Shown here in pieces: positions 25,816 through 34,216 of a stretch of 64,000 nucleotides of DNA. The stretch's first letter is position 1; every line of letters begins with the position of its first letter. The notes under the pieces are model-generated. The model saw only the letters and a program-made list of their open reading frames with translations. It had not been told where the DNA came from and ran no database searches. Source of the DNA: Ruminococcus flavefaciens ND2009 (GTDB lineage: Bacteria; Bacillota; Clostridia; Oscillospirales; Ruminococcaceae); contig NZ_JHXI01000011.1 in assembly GCF_000621785.1 (NCBI RefSeq), positions 101,572 through 165,571 on the forward strand. Reading direction: 5' to 3'. Position numbers and translations under genes: made by a program.

Positions 25816-26259
25816 ATGAAGATAACACCCGAGCTTTACAGCGATATGACAAAACAGGTCTCGCCAAAGTCTGATTACAAGGTAAACCTTACGTCCGCCT
25901 TTCTTGTGGGCGGAGCTATATGTGCCCTGGGACAGGTCATCATGGAGCTTCTCGAGGCTTACGGACTCGAACACACCGAATCGGGCACATGGACCTCCAT
26001 AATCCTTGTTGGGCTGAGCGCCCTGTGCACAGGTACGGGCTGGTACCAGAAGCTGGCAAAGCACGCAGGGGCAGGAACTCTCGTCCCTGTCACAGGCTTT
26101 TCCAATGCCATAAGCTCATGCGCCATAGAAGCCCGCTCCGAGGGACCCGTCCTCGGCGTGGGAGCCAAGATATTCACCATAGCAGGACCCGTTATCCTCT
26201 ACGGCTGCTCAGCCGCCACCCTCTACGGAATGATCTATTATTTAGTGGTCAGTTTTTAG
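25816..26259 (+). CDS. spoVAC: Stage V sporulation protein AC
   Basis: This 147-residue membrane protein has the SpoVAC pattern: AFLVGGAICALGQ in the first helix, GAGTLVPVTGFSNAISS in the middle, and SEGPVLGVGAKIF before the last helix. SpoVA proteins form the channel that loads dipicolinic acid into the spore. GGAAGGAG precedes the ATG. It is divergent from spoIIID. No other spoVA gene follows, so it is a lone member here. Confidence 0.92.
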   Translation: MKITPELYSDMTKQVSPKSDYKVNLTSAFLVGGAICALGQVIMELLEAYGLEHTESGTWTSIILVGLSALCTGTGWYQKLAKHAGAGTLVPVTGFSNAISSCAIEARSEGPVLGVGAKIFTIAGPVILYGCSAATLYGMIYYLVVSF

Positions 26260-26301
26260 TGCTTAGTTGGGACGCCCGTTGGGCGTCCTGCACAGCAAAT
26301 G

Positions 26302-26388
26302 CCGCACATTTACGCGCCGTAAGCGATGTACAACTGACATTACTATTAATAGTAAGCGAGTCTGCGAGCGTCAACGCGGTCAGCGGTC
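26302..26388. repeat. 87-bp direct repeat, unit 1
   Basis: It starts CCGCACATTTACGC and ends GTCAGCGGTC. A second copy at 26425-26511 differs at about nine positions. It is part of the 740-base gap 26260-26999, which also holds hairpins at 26511-26527 and 26536-26558 and the PFOR promoter. Confidence 0.9.
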
Positions 26389-26424
26389 AAGTAGACACTG
26401 CGCCGATACATAGCATAATATCCG

Positions 26425-26511
26425 CCGCACATTTACGCACCGTAAGCGATGTACAGCTGACGTTACTATTAACAGTAAGCGAGTTTACGAGCGTCAGCGT
26501 GGTCAGCGGTC
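26425..26511. repeat. 87-bp direct repeat, unit 2
   Basis: This is the same sequence type as 26302-26388, in the same orientation with a 36-base spacer. Differences are spread over all codon positions of the only open frame (only about two of nine are third-position changes), so it does not look like coding sequence. Confidence 0.9.
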
Positions 26512-26560
26512 GAGCTGGCTCAGCTCGAAAAAAATAAGCAGGGCAAATGCCCTGCTTGTT
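26511..26560. terminator. Two adjacent hairpins after the 87-bp repeats
   Basis: CGAGCTG/CAGCTCG is followed by AAAAAAA, then AAGCAGGGCA/TGCCCTGCTT. Read on the minus strand, the second hairpin ends in TTATTTTTTT, so it is the better terminator in that direction. Plus-strand function after spoVAC is possible but weaker. Confidence 0.5.
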
Positions 26561-26881
26561 AGATAAACAGATGAAAATAAATATGTGTAGAACAAAAGAA
26601 AGGAGACAACAAAACGAGTGTTAATAATTAAGAATTATTTAACACTATAGTTATTATACAGTATTTTCCCTTTCCCGTCAAGCAAATCCACTCACTTTTG
26701 TAAAATTGCACAACTTTGAGCAGAATAACTCTGACATTTTTCATAACATTCCTTCAAAAAATACTGACAAGTGTAAAATTTTACAAAAGGAGTCCTTTAA
26801 AAAGTCTGACAAAACCTCGCAATATAGGCAATCTGCCAAAAATTAGCCTGATAAATTTGTAACAAAGAAGCAAAAAAGGTG

Positions 26882-26910
26882 TTTACAAAAAAACAGATTT
26901 GTGGTATAAT
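26882..26910 (+). promoter_or_regulatory. Promoter of the PFOR gene
   Basis: TTTACA (26882-26887), 17 bases, TATAAT (26905-26910). The leader is about 82 bases and ends in a strong CAGGAGG. Confidence 0.82.
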
Positions 26911-26999
26911 TATTCTCAGTAGTTATACATGGTTAACGCCCACCCCGTTAAGCATCTCTATAACCCAACTTTTTATATTTTTTCAGGAGGTATATTCCT

Positions 27000-29900
27000 A
27001 TGGCAATCAAAAGAAAAATGAAAACAATGGACGGTAATAATGCCGCTGCATATGTTTCTTACGCCTTCACGGAAGTTGCCGGTATCTATCCGATCACACC
27101 TTCCAGCCCGATGGCAGACTATGTTGATCAGTGGTCCGCTCAGGGTGTAAAGAACATTTTCGGCACTACCGTTAAGGTTGAGGAGATGCAGTCCGAAGCC
27201 GGTGCAGCAGGTACTGTTCACGGTTCTCTGAACGCCGGTGCTCTTACCACGACCTATACTGCTTCTCAGGGTCTTCTCCTTATGATCCCGAATATGTACA
27301 AGATCGCCGGTGAGCTTCTTCCCTGCGTGTTCCACGTTTCTGCACGCTGCGTAGCTTCTCACGCACTCAACATCTTCGGTGACCACTCAGACGTTTATGC
27401 TTGCCGTCAGACCGGTTTTGCAATGCTCGCTGAGACAAATCCCCAGGAAGTTATGGATCTTGCTGCTGTTGCTCATCTCGCTTCCATCAAGAGCCGTGTT
27501 CCTTTCATCAACTTCTTCGACGGTTTCCGTACATCACACGAGATCCAGAAGATCGCGATCTGGGATTACGAGGATCTTAAGGAAATGTGCGACATGGACG
27601 CTGTAAAGGCATTCCGTGACCGTGCTCTCAATCCTGAGAATCCTACAATGCGCGGTTCTCACGAAAACGGAGATATATTCTTCCAGCACCGTGAGGCTTG
27701 CAACTCCTACTACAACGCTGTTCCCGGAATCGTTGAGGAGTACATGGACAAGGTAAATGCAAAGCTCGGCACAGACTATAAGCTCTTCAACTACTACGGT
27801 GCTCCCGATGCAGAGCGCGTTATCGTTGCAATGGGTTCTATCTGCGACGTTGCTGAGGAAGTTATCGACTACCTGAACAAGAAGGGTGAGAAGGTCGGTA
27901 TCGTTAAGGTTCGCCTGTTCCGTCCTTTCTCTGCTGAGAAGCTGGTTGAGGCTATTCCTGCAACAGCAAAGACAATCGCTGTACTCGACAGAACCAAGGA
28001 GCCCGGCTCTCTCGGTGAGCCTCTCTACCTCGATGTAGTTGCTGCTCTTAATACTACAGGCAGAACAGGTATCAAGGTTATCGGCGGCCGTTACGGTCTC
28101 GGTTCCAAGGATACTCCTCCTGCATCTGTATTCGCTGTATATGCAGAGCTCGCTAAGGCTGATCCCAAGCCTCAGTTCACACTCGGTATCGTTGATGATG
28201 TTACAAACCTCTCACTTGCTGAGGAAGACGCTCCCAACACAGCAGCAGAAGGCACTATCGAGTGCAAGTTCTGGGGTCTCGGCGGCGACGGTACAGTTGG
28301 TGCTAACAAGGACTCTATCAAGATCATCGGCGACCACACTGACAAGTACGTTCAGGCTTACTTCCAGTATGACTCAAAGAAGACCGGCGGTATCACTATC
28401 TCACATCTGCGTTTTGGTGATAAGCCCATCAAGAGCCCTTACTACATAAACAAGGCTGACTTCGTTGCTTGTCACAATCCTTCATACATCCTCAAGGGCT
28501 ACAAGATGGTAAACGATGTAAAGCCCGGCGGTGTATTCCTTATCAACTGCCAGTGGAAGCCCGAGGAGCTCGATCAGCACCTCTCAGCTGATACAAAGCA
28601 GTATATCGCAAAGAACAACATCCAGCTCTATCTGGTCAACGCTATAGACCTTGCACAGGAGATCGGTCTTGGCAAGCGTACAAACACAATTCTCCAGTCT
28701 GCATTCTTCTCACTTTCAAAGGTTCTTCCCGAGGCTGAGGCTATCAGCTACATGAAGGAAAAGGCTCAGAAGTTCATGAAGAAGGGTATCGAGATCGTTC
28801 AGATGAACGAGAAGGCTATCGACGCAGGCGCAAACGCTTATGTCAAGGTAGACGTTCCCGCTGAGTGGGCAAATGCTGTTGATAACTCCGCACCCGCTAA
28901 GCTCGAGGGCCCGGAGAAGCTCGTCAAGATGGTTGAAGGCATCATGAACCCCGTTGGCAAGATGCTCGGTGATACTCTCCCTGTATCTGCATTCTCAGAT
29001 CACGTTGACGGTACATTCGAGCAGGGTGCTTCCGCTTACGAAAAGCGCGGAGTTGCTGTTATGGTTCCCGAGTGGAATCAGGATACTTGTGCAAAATGTA
29101 ACAAGTGTTCATTTGTATGCCCTCACGCAACAATCCGTCCCTTCGCTCTGACAGAGGCTGAGGTCGCAGCTGCTCCCGAGAACATCAAGATCGCTCCCAA
29201 GCCTATCGCAAAGAGCGATTACAAGTACACTCTCGCTGTTTCCGCTATGGACTGCATGGGCTGCGGCGTATGTATCGGTGTCTGCCCCACAAAGTCACTC
29301 AAGATGGTTCCCAGAGAGTCACAGGAGCCTCAGCAGGCAGTATTCGATTACTGTGTTGCTAAGGTAACAGAGAAGGCTGATGTAGCAACTGACGCTAACG
29401 TTATCTCCAGCCAGTACAAGAAGCCTCTCCTTGAATTCTCCGGTTCATGTGCAGGCTGTGCTGAGACTTCATATGCAAGACTCATCACTCAGCTCTTCGG
29501 TTCAAGAATGTACATCTCCAACGCAACAGGATGTTCTTCTATCTGGGGCGGTCCTGCTGCTACTTCACCTTACACTGTTGATGCAAACGGTCACGGTCCT
29601 GCATGGGCTAACTCACTGTTCGAGGACAACGCTGAGCACGGTCTCGGTATGTATCTCGGTCAGAAGGCTATCCGTGAGAGACTCATTGAGGAAGTAAAGG
29701 AAATAGCTGCAAGCGACAAGGCATCTGCAGAAGTTAAGGCTGCTGCTGATGAGTACCTCGCAACTGTTAACGATGGTGCTAAGAATACTGCTGCAACTGC
29801 TGCACTCGTTGCTGCACTTGAGAAGTGCGACTGCAAGTGCGATAAGAAGGCAGATATCCTTGAGAACAAGAACTACCTCTCCAAGAAGTCCGTATGGATC

Positions 29901-30533
29901 TTCGGCGGCGACGGTTGGGCTTATGATATCGGATTCGGCGGTCTTGACCACGTTCTCGCTACAGGCGAAGATGTAAACATCATGGTATTCGATACCGAGG
30001 TTTACTCCAACACAGGCGGACAGGCTTCCAAGTCCTCCAACATCGGTCAGGTTGCACAGTTCGCAGCAGCAGGTAAGGCAATCGCTAAGAAGCGCCTTGC
30101 TGACATCGCTATGAGCTACGGCTACATCTATGTTGCACAGATCGCTATGGGTGCTGACATGAACCAGACACTCAAGGCAATCAAGGAAGCTGAGGCTTAT
30201 CCGGGTCCCTCACTCATCATCGGCTATGCTCCTTGTGAGATGCACTCTATCAAGGGCGGTATGACTAACTGTCAGTCTGAGATGGAGAAGGCTGTTAAGT
30301 GCGGCTACTGGAACAACTTCCGTTATGATCCTCGTCTTGCTGCTGAGGGCAAGAATCCCTTCCAGCTCGACTCCAAGGCTCCCACAGAGTCTTATCAGGA
30401 CTTCATCATGAACGAGGCTCGTTACAGCGCACTCACACGTTCATTCCCCGATCGTGCTAAGGAGCTGTTCGCGAAGGCTGAGAAGACAGCAGCTAATCGT
30501 TACGAGTACCTCACAAAGCTTGCTGAAAAGTAA
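27000..30533 (+). CDS. nifJ: Pyruvate:ferredoxin (flavodoxin) oxidoreductase, single-chain
   Basis: The 1177-residue homodimer-type enzyme oxidises pyruvate with CoA to acetyl-CoA, CO2 and reduced ferredoxin. Domain order fits: the N-terminal YPITPSSPMADYVDQW pyruvate domain; two ferredoxin-type clusters CAKCNKCSFVCP (near 698) and CMGCGVCIGVCP (near 751); CAGCAE (near 816), the start of the third cluster; and the thiamine diphosphate site GGDGWAYDIGFGG. Codons are strongly biased, as in cel48A, pointing to high expression. It is a single gene with its own promoter and terminator. It is central to fermentation in this anaerobe. Confidence 0.97.
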   Translation: MAIKRKMKTMDGNNAAAYVSYAFTEVAGIYPITPSSPMADYVDQWSAQGVKNIFGTTVKVEEMQSEAGAAGTVHGSLNAGALTTTYTASQGLLLMIPNMYKIAGELLPCVFHVSARCVASHALNIFGDHSDVYACRQTGFAMLAETNPQEVMDLAAVAHLASIKSRVPFINFFDGFRTSHEIQKIAIWDYEDLKEMCDMDAVKAFRDRALNPENPTMRGSHENGDIFFQHREACNSYYNAVPGIVEEYMDKVNAKLGTDYKLFNYYGAPDAERVIVAMGSICDVAEEVIDYLNKKGEKVGIVKVRLFRPFSAEKLVEAIPATAKTIAVLDRTKEPGSLGEPLYLDVVAALNTTGRTGIKVIGGRYGLGSKDTPPASVFAVYAELAKADPKPQFTLGIVDDVTNLSLAEEDAPNTAAEGTIECKFWGLGGDGTVGANKDSIKIIGDHTDKYVQAYFQYDSKKTGGITISHLRFGDKPIKSPYYINKADFVACHNPSYILKGYKMVNDVKPGGVFLINCQWKPEELDQHLSADTKQYIAKNNIQLYLVNAIDLAQEIGLGKRTNTILQSAFFSLSKVLPEAEAISYMKEKAQKFMKKGIEIVQMNEKAIDAGANAYVKVDVPAEWANAVDNSAPAKLEGPEKLVKMVEGIMNPVGKMLGDTLPVSAFSDHVDGTFEQGASAYEKRGVAVMVPEWNQDTCAKCNKCSFVCPHATIRPFALTEAEVAAAPENIKIAPKPIAKSDYKYTLAVSAMDCMGCGVCIGVCPTKSLKMVPRESQEPQQAVFDYCVAKVTEKADVATDANVISSQYKKPLLEFSGSCAGCAETSYARLITQLFGSRMYISNATGCSSIWGGPAATSPYTVDANGHGPAWANSLFEDNAEHGLGMYLGQKAIRERLIEEVKEIAASDKASAEVKAAADEYLATVNDGAKNTAATAALVAALEKCDCKCDKKADILENKNYLSKKSVWIFGGDGWAYDIGFGGLDHVLATGEDVNIMVFDTEVYSNTGGQASKSSNIGQVAQFAAAGKAIAKKRLADIAMSYGYIYVAQIAMGADMNQTLKAIKEAEAYPGPSLIIGYAPCEMHSIKGGMTNCQSEMEKAVKCGYWNNFRYDPRLAAEGKNPFQLDSKAPTESYQDFIMNEARYSALTRSFPDRAKELFAKAEKTAANRYEYLTKLAEK

Positions 30534-30612
30534 GAAGCGTTACGATGCACTCGTCCACGTTGACTGTCGCTTACGGCGTTTTAACGTGTAATATGCACAT
30601 ACGAATATAATA

Positions 30613-30649
30613 AAACTCCCCGATACGGACAAGTATCGGGGAGTTTTTG
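30613..30649 (+). terminator. Terminator of the PFOR gene
   Basis: Fourteen-base perfect arms (30613-30626 and 30633-30646) with a GGACAA loop are followed by a T run. Confidence 0.93.
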
Positions 30650-30652
30650 TAT

Positions 30653-30679
30653 TGTAGGGGACGGCGTCCTCGACGTCCC
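30653..30679. repeat. Solo half of the GC palindrome repeat
   Basis: It begins TGTAGGGGACGGCG and ends CGACGTCCC, matching one half of the palindrome at 18962-19038 and 25104-25242. It sits directly after the PFOR terminator. Confidence 0.7.
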
Positions 30680-30694
30680 TTGTATTATTGTTAT

Positions 30695-31120
30695 TCACAT
30701 CTTCTTATTGTAATAAGCCGTAACCGCAAAATAAACGATAAGAATAAACATCATACAGCAGGTAAGAACAATGCTTACTGTCATGCTGATGAATCTGAAC
30801 ACAATAGAAGCTATCAGCATACTTGCAAGAATAATAAAGAATGAAGCCTTTGCCGATTGAAGCGTTATCTGTTTTTTTCTTTCGTCAACGCTGTTGATGT
30901 ACATTTCTTTCAATAGCTTTTCGTTCTTGAGCGCTTTCCTGTTTCTGTGTATATTAATCACCGAAATAGCTATCATAGCAGCAAAAAATCCGACTGTACC
31001 GTTGCCGTCACGATGATTCGGACTAAATACAACGACAAGAACAGCTCCTATTATCGAAAGGGCTATAAAAAGCCAGTAAATGCAGTTGCTTGTAACAAGT
31101 TGTTTTTTGAACTTTTCCAT
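30695..31120 (-). CDS. Small membrane protein paired with an XRE regulator
   Basis: This 141-residue protein has four hydrophobic segments in two pairs (about 13-32, 42-55, 90-108, 112-135) around a charged cytoplasmic stretch with KNEKLLKEMYINSVDERKKQI. That stretch is typical of small membrane proteins encoded after short XRE regulators in Firmicutes (DUF2178-like). It follows the regulator by 11 bases, so the two form one operon. The function is unknown. Confidence 0.75.
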   Translation of the reverse strand: MEKFKKQLVTSNCIYWLFIALSIIGAVLVVVFSPNHRDGNGTVGFFAAMIAISVINIHRNRKALKNEKLLKEMYINSVDERKKQITLQSAKASFFIILASMLIASIVFRFISMTVSIVLTCCMMFILIVYFAVTAYYNKKM

Positions 31121-31131
31121 AATTATCCTCC

Positions 31132-31338
31132 TTAAAGGTTTTCCTCACCCTCGAATATGAACAGTTCCTCGATAGTAACGCCGAAGAACTGCGCCGCTTT
31201 GTGGGCAAGAGTGAGGGACGCATTGTATTTTCCGTTTTCCAGTGATATTATAGTCTGCCGCGTGACGCTGAGAGCGTCGGCAAGCTCCTGCTGAGTGACC
31301 TTTCTCGCCTTTCTCAGCTCCTGAATCTTATTCTTCAA
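31132..31338 (-). CDS. Small XRE-family helix-turn-helix regulator
   Basis: The start is a TTG at 31336-31338 behind GGGAGGCGAG; the resulting MKNKIQELRKARKVTQQELA is the standard N-terminus of this class. The 68-residue protein is essentially one DNA-binding domain (QQELADALSVTRQTIISLENGKYN) ending in an acidic patch. It probably controls itself and the membrane gene after it, through GTAAAGC repeats at its own promoter. Confidence 0.9.
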   Translation of the reverse strand: MKNKIQELRKARKVTQQELADALSVTRQTIISLENGKYNASLTLAHKAAQFFGVTIEELFIFEGEENL

Positions 31339-31359
31339 CTGCTCGCCTCCCTTTTTAAT

Positions 31360-31432
31360 GTAAAGTTAGCTTTACTTCTTCTGTGATTATAGTATAGCAC
31401 GCTTTACATTTTTTGTCAAGCCAGCTTTACAT
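31360..31432 (-). promoter_or_regulatory. Promoter and operators of the XRE/membrane operon
   Basis: On the minus strand TTGACA (31414-31419), 17 bases, TATACT (31391-31396). GTAAAG-N4-CTTTAC lies in the leader (31360-31375). Two direct copies of ATGTAAAGC lie at 31401-31409 (in the promoter spacer) and 31424-31432 (upstream of -35), 23 bases apart. The arrangement fits autorepression. Confidence 0.8.
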
Positions 31433-31530
31433 ATTTTTATTTTTTAACATAAAATCCTCCCAAAAAACTATAAATTATCTGTATTTTCAGCAGAAGAAGT
31501 CAAAAAAGCGCAGAATATCACCACATACTA

Positions 31531-31559
31531 TTGACAAATAGTAATAATTATGTTATAAT
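31531..31559 (+). promoter_or_regulatory. Consensus promoter of the 225-aa dockerin protein
   Basis: TTGACA (31531-31536), 17 bases, TATAAT (31554-31559). Confidence 0.87.
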
Positions 31560-31613
31560 CAACGTAGAATTTGCGCAATCTCTGAAAATATTTTACAAAG
31601 GATATGAACTACA

Positions 31614-32291
31614 ATGAAAAAGACTTTTACCAAGATCGCAGCAACACTTTCAGCAGCTCTGCTCGGCGCACTTCCCATGGCTAACAGCCTTACAGCAAGC
31701 GCTGCAACAACAGTTACAAAAACTTACAGAACATACTGGTACTATAGCGGCGGTGCTCAGCAGACCAGAAGAGTCGATGTTGAATTCTTCACAAATAAGC
31801 CTCTGTATCTTCAGGGCAGTGCAAGAACAACAGGCTGCCTCAACGGCTGGATGGACTTTGAGACAGGAAGCGGATCACAGTACGGCGCTCTCCACTACAA
31901 GCGCTGGAAGACCAATAACATCACTTCAGGTGTAGGTATAATGTTCAAGACTGTTACAGAGGTCCAGACATCATCAGGTCTTACATATAACGATCTTATC
32001 GGCAGATGTGATATCACAGCATATGATGCTTATGACCATGTAATTCCCAATGTATCATACAGCTTCTCAGCCAATACATACCTTGTTGGCGATATCAACG
32101 GTAACGGCGTAGTAAACTCCACTGACCGCACACTGCTCAATAGAATAATCAAGGGCCAGTTTGCACCTACAACAGGTACTGAGATCTACGCTTCAGATAT
32201 CGACGGTGACGGCGATCACGATCAGACAGATTTACAGTTCCTCGATGGCTATCTCAACGGATGGTACACACTTACACAGATCCAGGCATAA
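31614..32291 (+). CDS. Secreted dockerin protein with an unrecognised domain
   Basis: This 225-residue protein has a signal peptide (about 1-30), a beta-rich region of about 120 residues rich in Tyr, Trp and Thr (TYRTYWYYSGG, CLNGWMDFETGSG) that I cannot assign, and a C-terminal dockerin (about 160-225). The dockerin repeats are VGDINGNGVVNSTDRTLL and a second loop with DIDGDGDHDQTDLQFL. Both keep the Asp/Asn calcium ligands. This dockerin differs from those of the GH5 and GH48 enzymes. The unknown domain is small for a catalytic module and could bind carbohydrate. The gene has its own promoter and terminator. Confidence 0.85.
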   Translation: MKKTFTKIAATLSAALLGALPMANSLTASAATTVTKTYRTYWYYSGGAQQTRRVDVEFFTNKPLYLQGSARTTGCLNGWMDFETGSGSQYGALHYKRWKTNNITSGVGIMFKTVTEVQTSSGLTYNDLIGRCDITAYDAYDHVIPNVSYSFSANTYLVGDINGNGVVNSTDRTLLNRIIKGQFAPTTGTEIYASDIDGDGDHDQTDLQFLDGYLNGWYTLTQIQA

Positions 32292-32312
32292 GATAATTGC
32301 ACATACGATAAA

Positions 32313-32345
32313 AAAAGGGCGATAAAGTATTTATCGCCCTTTTTA
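32313..32345 (+). terminator. Terminator of the 225-aa dockerin gene
   Basis: Fourteen-base perfect arms (32313-32326 and 32330-32343) with a three-base loop and T tail. The A run on the other side makes it potentially bidirectional. Confidence 0.9.
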
Positions 32346-32403
32346 ATACAGTAAACAGGTACATATCTATATACACACCGCCAGCCATAATGAGATATTA
32401 TTC

Positions 32404-32913
32404 TCACTTTGGCTGTTTTTTTATTATCTCAGAATTTCTTTTCCTTCTGTATTTTATCCGTTTTATTATATATAGTATCTGCCAGAAAATCATTGCAGGG
32501 AAAACAGGCACAAGGCAGCCGAAAACAAGAATGCCGTTCCAGGAAAAGGTGTCCCAGAAAGCCTCTGCTCCGTACCAGGTATCGCCCATAAAGCTGAAAC
32601 CATCTGACATACTGTTTATGGAAGATATTATCAACAGCACAAACGGCAGGAATGACAGTATAAAGCTCATCAGATAGAGCCCTGATACAGGCTTCTTCCC
32701 TGTCTCTGCACGTTTCCTGAGCCTCCACGAGACCAGCACTGCGGACAGGCCTGCCAGCGACACAAAGGTACACCAGTATGGCACCACTGTTATGACATCG
32801 TCAATATAGCACGGTCCCTTCTCAAGCCCGTACCAGATATACAGCACCGCAGATATGGATAAAACAGTGCATAAGCCGAATATGGCAAGCAATGCCTTTT
32901 CATATTTTTTCAT
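32404..32913 (-). CDS. Membrane protein, tandem paralogue 3 of 3
   Basis: This 169-residue protein has four predicted membrane helices. It shares with the two genes before it the MKKYEK start, a SWRLRKR loop, a SFILSFLPFVLL helix and a PVFPAMIFWQILY motif. It is the last gene of a three-gene minus-strand operon. No known family was recognised. Confidence 0.78.
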   Translation of the reverse strand: MKKYEKALLAIFGLCTVLSISAVLYIWYGLEKGPCYIDDVITVVPYWCTFVSLAGLSAVLVSWRLRKRAETGKKPVSGLYLMSFILSFLPFVLLIISSINSMSDGFSFMGDTWYGAEAFWDTFSWNGILVFGCLVPVFPAMIFWQILYIIKRIKYRRKRNSEIIKKQPK

Positions 32914-32926
32914 ATTATCAACTCCT

Positions 32927-33391
32927 TTACGTGTCAGTCGCCTTTTTGTACTTCACTGTCATGATGCCATAAAGCACCTGCCAGAACAGCATAAACGGAA
33001 AAATCGGGATAAGTATACAGCCCAGAAGTATACCGTATAAAACTATAGTTCCCCAGAGCACGCTCCGGTCGAAGCCGCCGCTGACTGCGCCTGCGATACC
33101 TACTATGAGCAGCACTGCTAAGGGCAGAAAGCTGAGCAGGAAGCTCACCTTATAAAGCTTTGATATGGGAGCCTTCCCCGCCTCTCTGCGCTTCCTGAGC
33201 CTCCATGACACCAGCACGCCGATAACACCGAAAACTCCGCCGAACATAAGGTAATATGGCAGAACCTCCTCAAAATTATCAAGATATCCGATACCTTTCC
33301 CGAGCATGAAAAATGAAATCAATAAAAATGCAAGTGATAAAACCGTACAGCTGCCGAATACAGCTATAAGTATCTTCTCGTATTTTTTCAT
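32927..33391 (-). CDS. Membrane protein, tandem paralogue 2 of 3
   Basis: This 154-residue, four-helix protein is the closest relative of the following gene: both start MKKYEK and keep SWRLRKR and SFLLSFLP. The shared PIFPFMLFWQVLY motif is near the end. GAAAGGAG precedes the ATG. It lies four bases after paralogue 1. Confidence 0.78.
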   Translation of the reverse strand: MKKYEKILIAVFGSCTVLSLAFLLISFFMLGKGIGYLDNFEEVLPYYLMFGGVFGVIGVLVSWRLRKRREAGKAPISKLYKVSFLLSFLPLAVLLIVGIAGAVSGGFDRSVLWGTIVLYGILLGCILIPIFPFMLFWQVLYGIMTVKYKKATDT

Positions 33392-33395
33392 AAGC

Positions 33396-33893
33396 TCAGC
33401 TCCTTTCAGCCTTCAGGCGTTTCCTTGCTTTGATCCTTCTGACGATGTAGAACACCTGCCAGAAAACGCAGAACGGGAACACGGGGATAATAATGAACAC
33501 AAGCCCCATAATCATAAATGCGTCCTCAAAGGCTTCCCAACCGTAGCTTACCGACCACAGGAAGTAAAATCCAGCCTTCATGCAGTAAGCCGAGTAAGCC
33601 ACCAGCAGCACAAAGGGGATAAACGAGCAGATGAAGGACACTGTGTAGCCCCTTGATATTTCCTTTTTGCCGCTGTTTCTGCGCCTGCGGAGGAGAACCG
33701 ACATGAGCACTCCGATCTGTGCAAGAACGCATATTACGACCAGCGCTCCCCATGGTGACATATAGGCAAGTCCGAAGTAGTCGGGCAGCGGTGCACGGAA
33801 GCGGTCCAAGACAGCGTCCGCAATACACCTTAATATGAAAACGATGATACCGCCTGCCGCGGTGTAAAGAATTATCTTTTCAGCCTTTTTCAT
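33396..33893 (-). CDS. Membrane protein, tandem paralogue 1 of 3
   Basis: This 165-residue protein with four hydrophobic segments is the most diverged of the three, but keeps a basic LLRRRRNSGKKE loop, SFICSFIPFVLL and PVFPFCVFWQVFY. It is first in the operon, behind a promoter with adjoining palindromes at 33973-34009. The function is unknown. Confidence 0.78.
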   Translation of the reverse strand: MKKAEKIILYTAAGGIIVFILRCIADAVLDRFRAPLPDYFGLAYMSPWGALVVICVLAQIGVLMSVLLRRRRNSGKKEISRGYTVSFICSFIPFVLLVAYSAYCMKAGFYFLWSVSYGWEAFEDAFMIMGLVFIIIPVFPFCVFWQVFYIVRRIKARKRLKAERS

Positions 33894-33943
33894 AACATCG
33901 CTCCCCTTTCCGAGGTGCCGCCTGCACCTCCTCTGTTGTACTC

Positions 33944-34009
33944 ATGATACCACAGAAAAGGAGGATTTTGAAGATGTCACCCGTCACTTCCGCAGTGACA
34001 TCTGTCACT
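33944..34009 (-). promoter_or_regulatory. Promoter and palindromic operators of the three-paralogue operon
   Basis: TTCAAA (33967-33972), 17 bases, TATCAT (33944-33949) on the minus strand. Directly upstream lie GATGTCAC (33973-33980), its inverted copy GTGACATC (33995-34002), and the palindrome AGTGACATCTGTCACT (33994-34009). The leader also has GGTGC/GCACC (33914-33928) near the ribosome-binding site. Confidence 0.65.
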
Positions 34010-34050
34010 AAAAAAGCGCCTGTACTGTGAAAGCTCACAAATACAGGCGC
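34010..34050 (-). terminator. Terminator of the malQ-glgP operon
   Basis: GCGCCTGTA (34016-34024) pairs with TACAGGCGC (34042-34050). The minus-strand tail is TTTTTTAG. It lies about 165 bases beyond the glgP stop. The rest of the gap to 34216 shows nothing clear. Confidence 0.8.
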
Positions 34051-34216
34051 ATTTCTTTGTGTAAAACGCGGAACTTCCGAAAAACTTTTCTGTTATACAA
34101 CTGTTTTCCGTTGTTTTGAGTGCCATTCCGCACTACTTATGAGAGCAGCTTTTTTCTGTGCCTCGCCGTCAGGCGACACCAAAACTTTCAACTCTAAACT
34201 CTCAACTTTCAACTCA

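Noticed and set aside
26302..26511. CRISPR array
   Set aside because: Only two copies, 87 bases long and diverged, with one 36-base spacer. No cas gene is near.
25920..26537. Plus-strand open frame covering the end of spoVAC and both 87-bp repeats
   Set aside because: It overlaps spoVAC in another frame, and the two repeat copies differ at all codon positions, so there is no sign of selection on protein.
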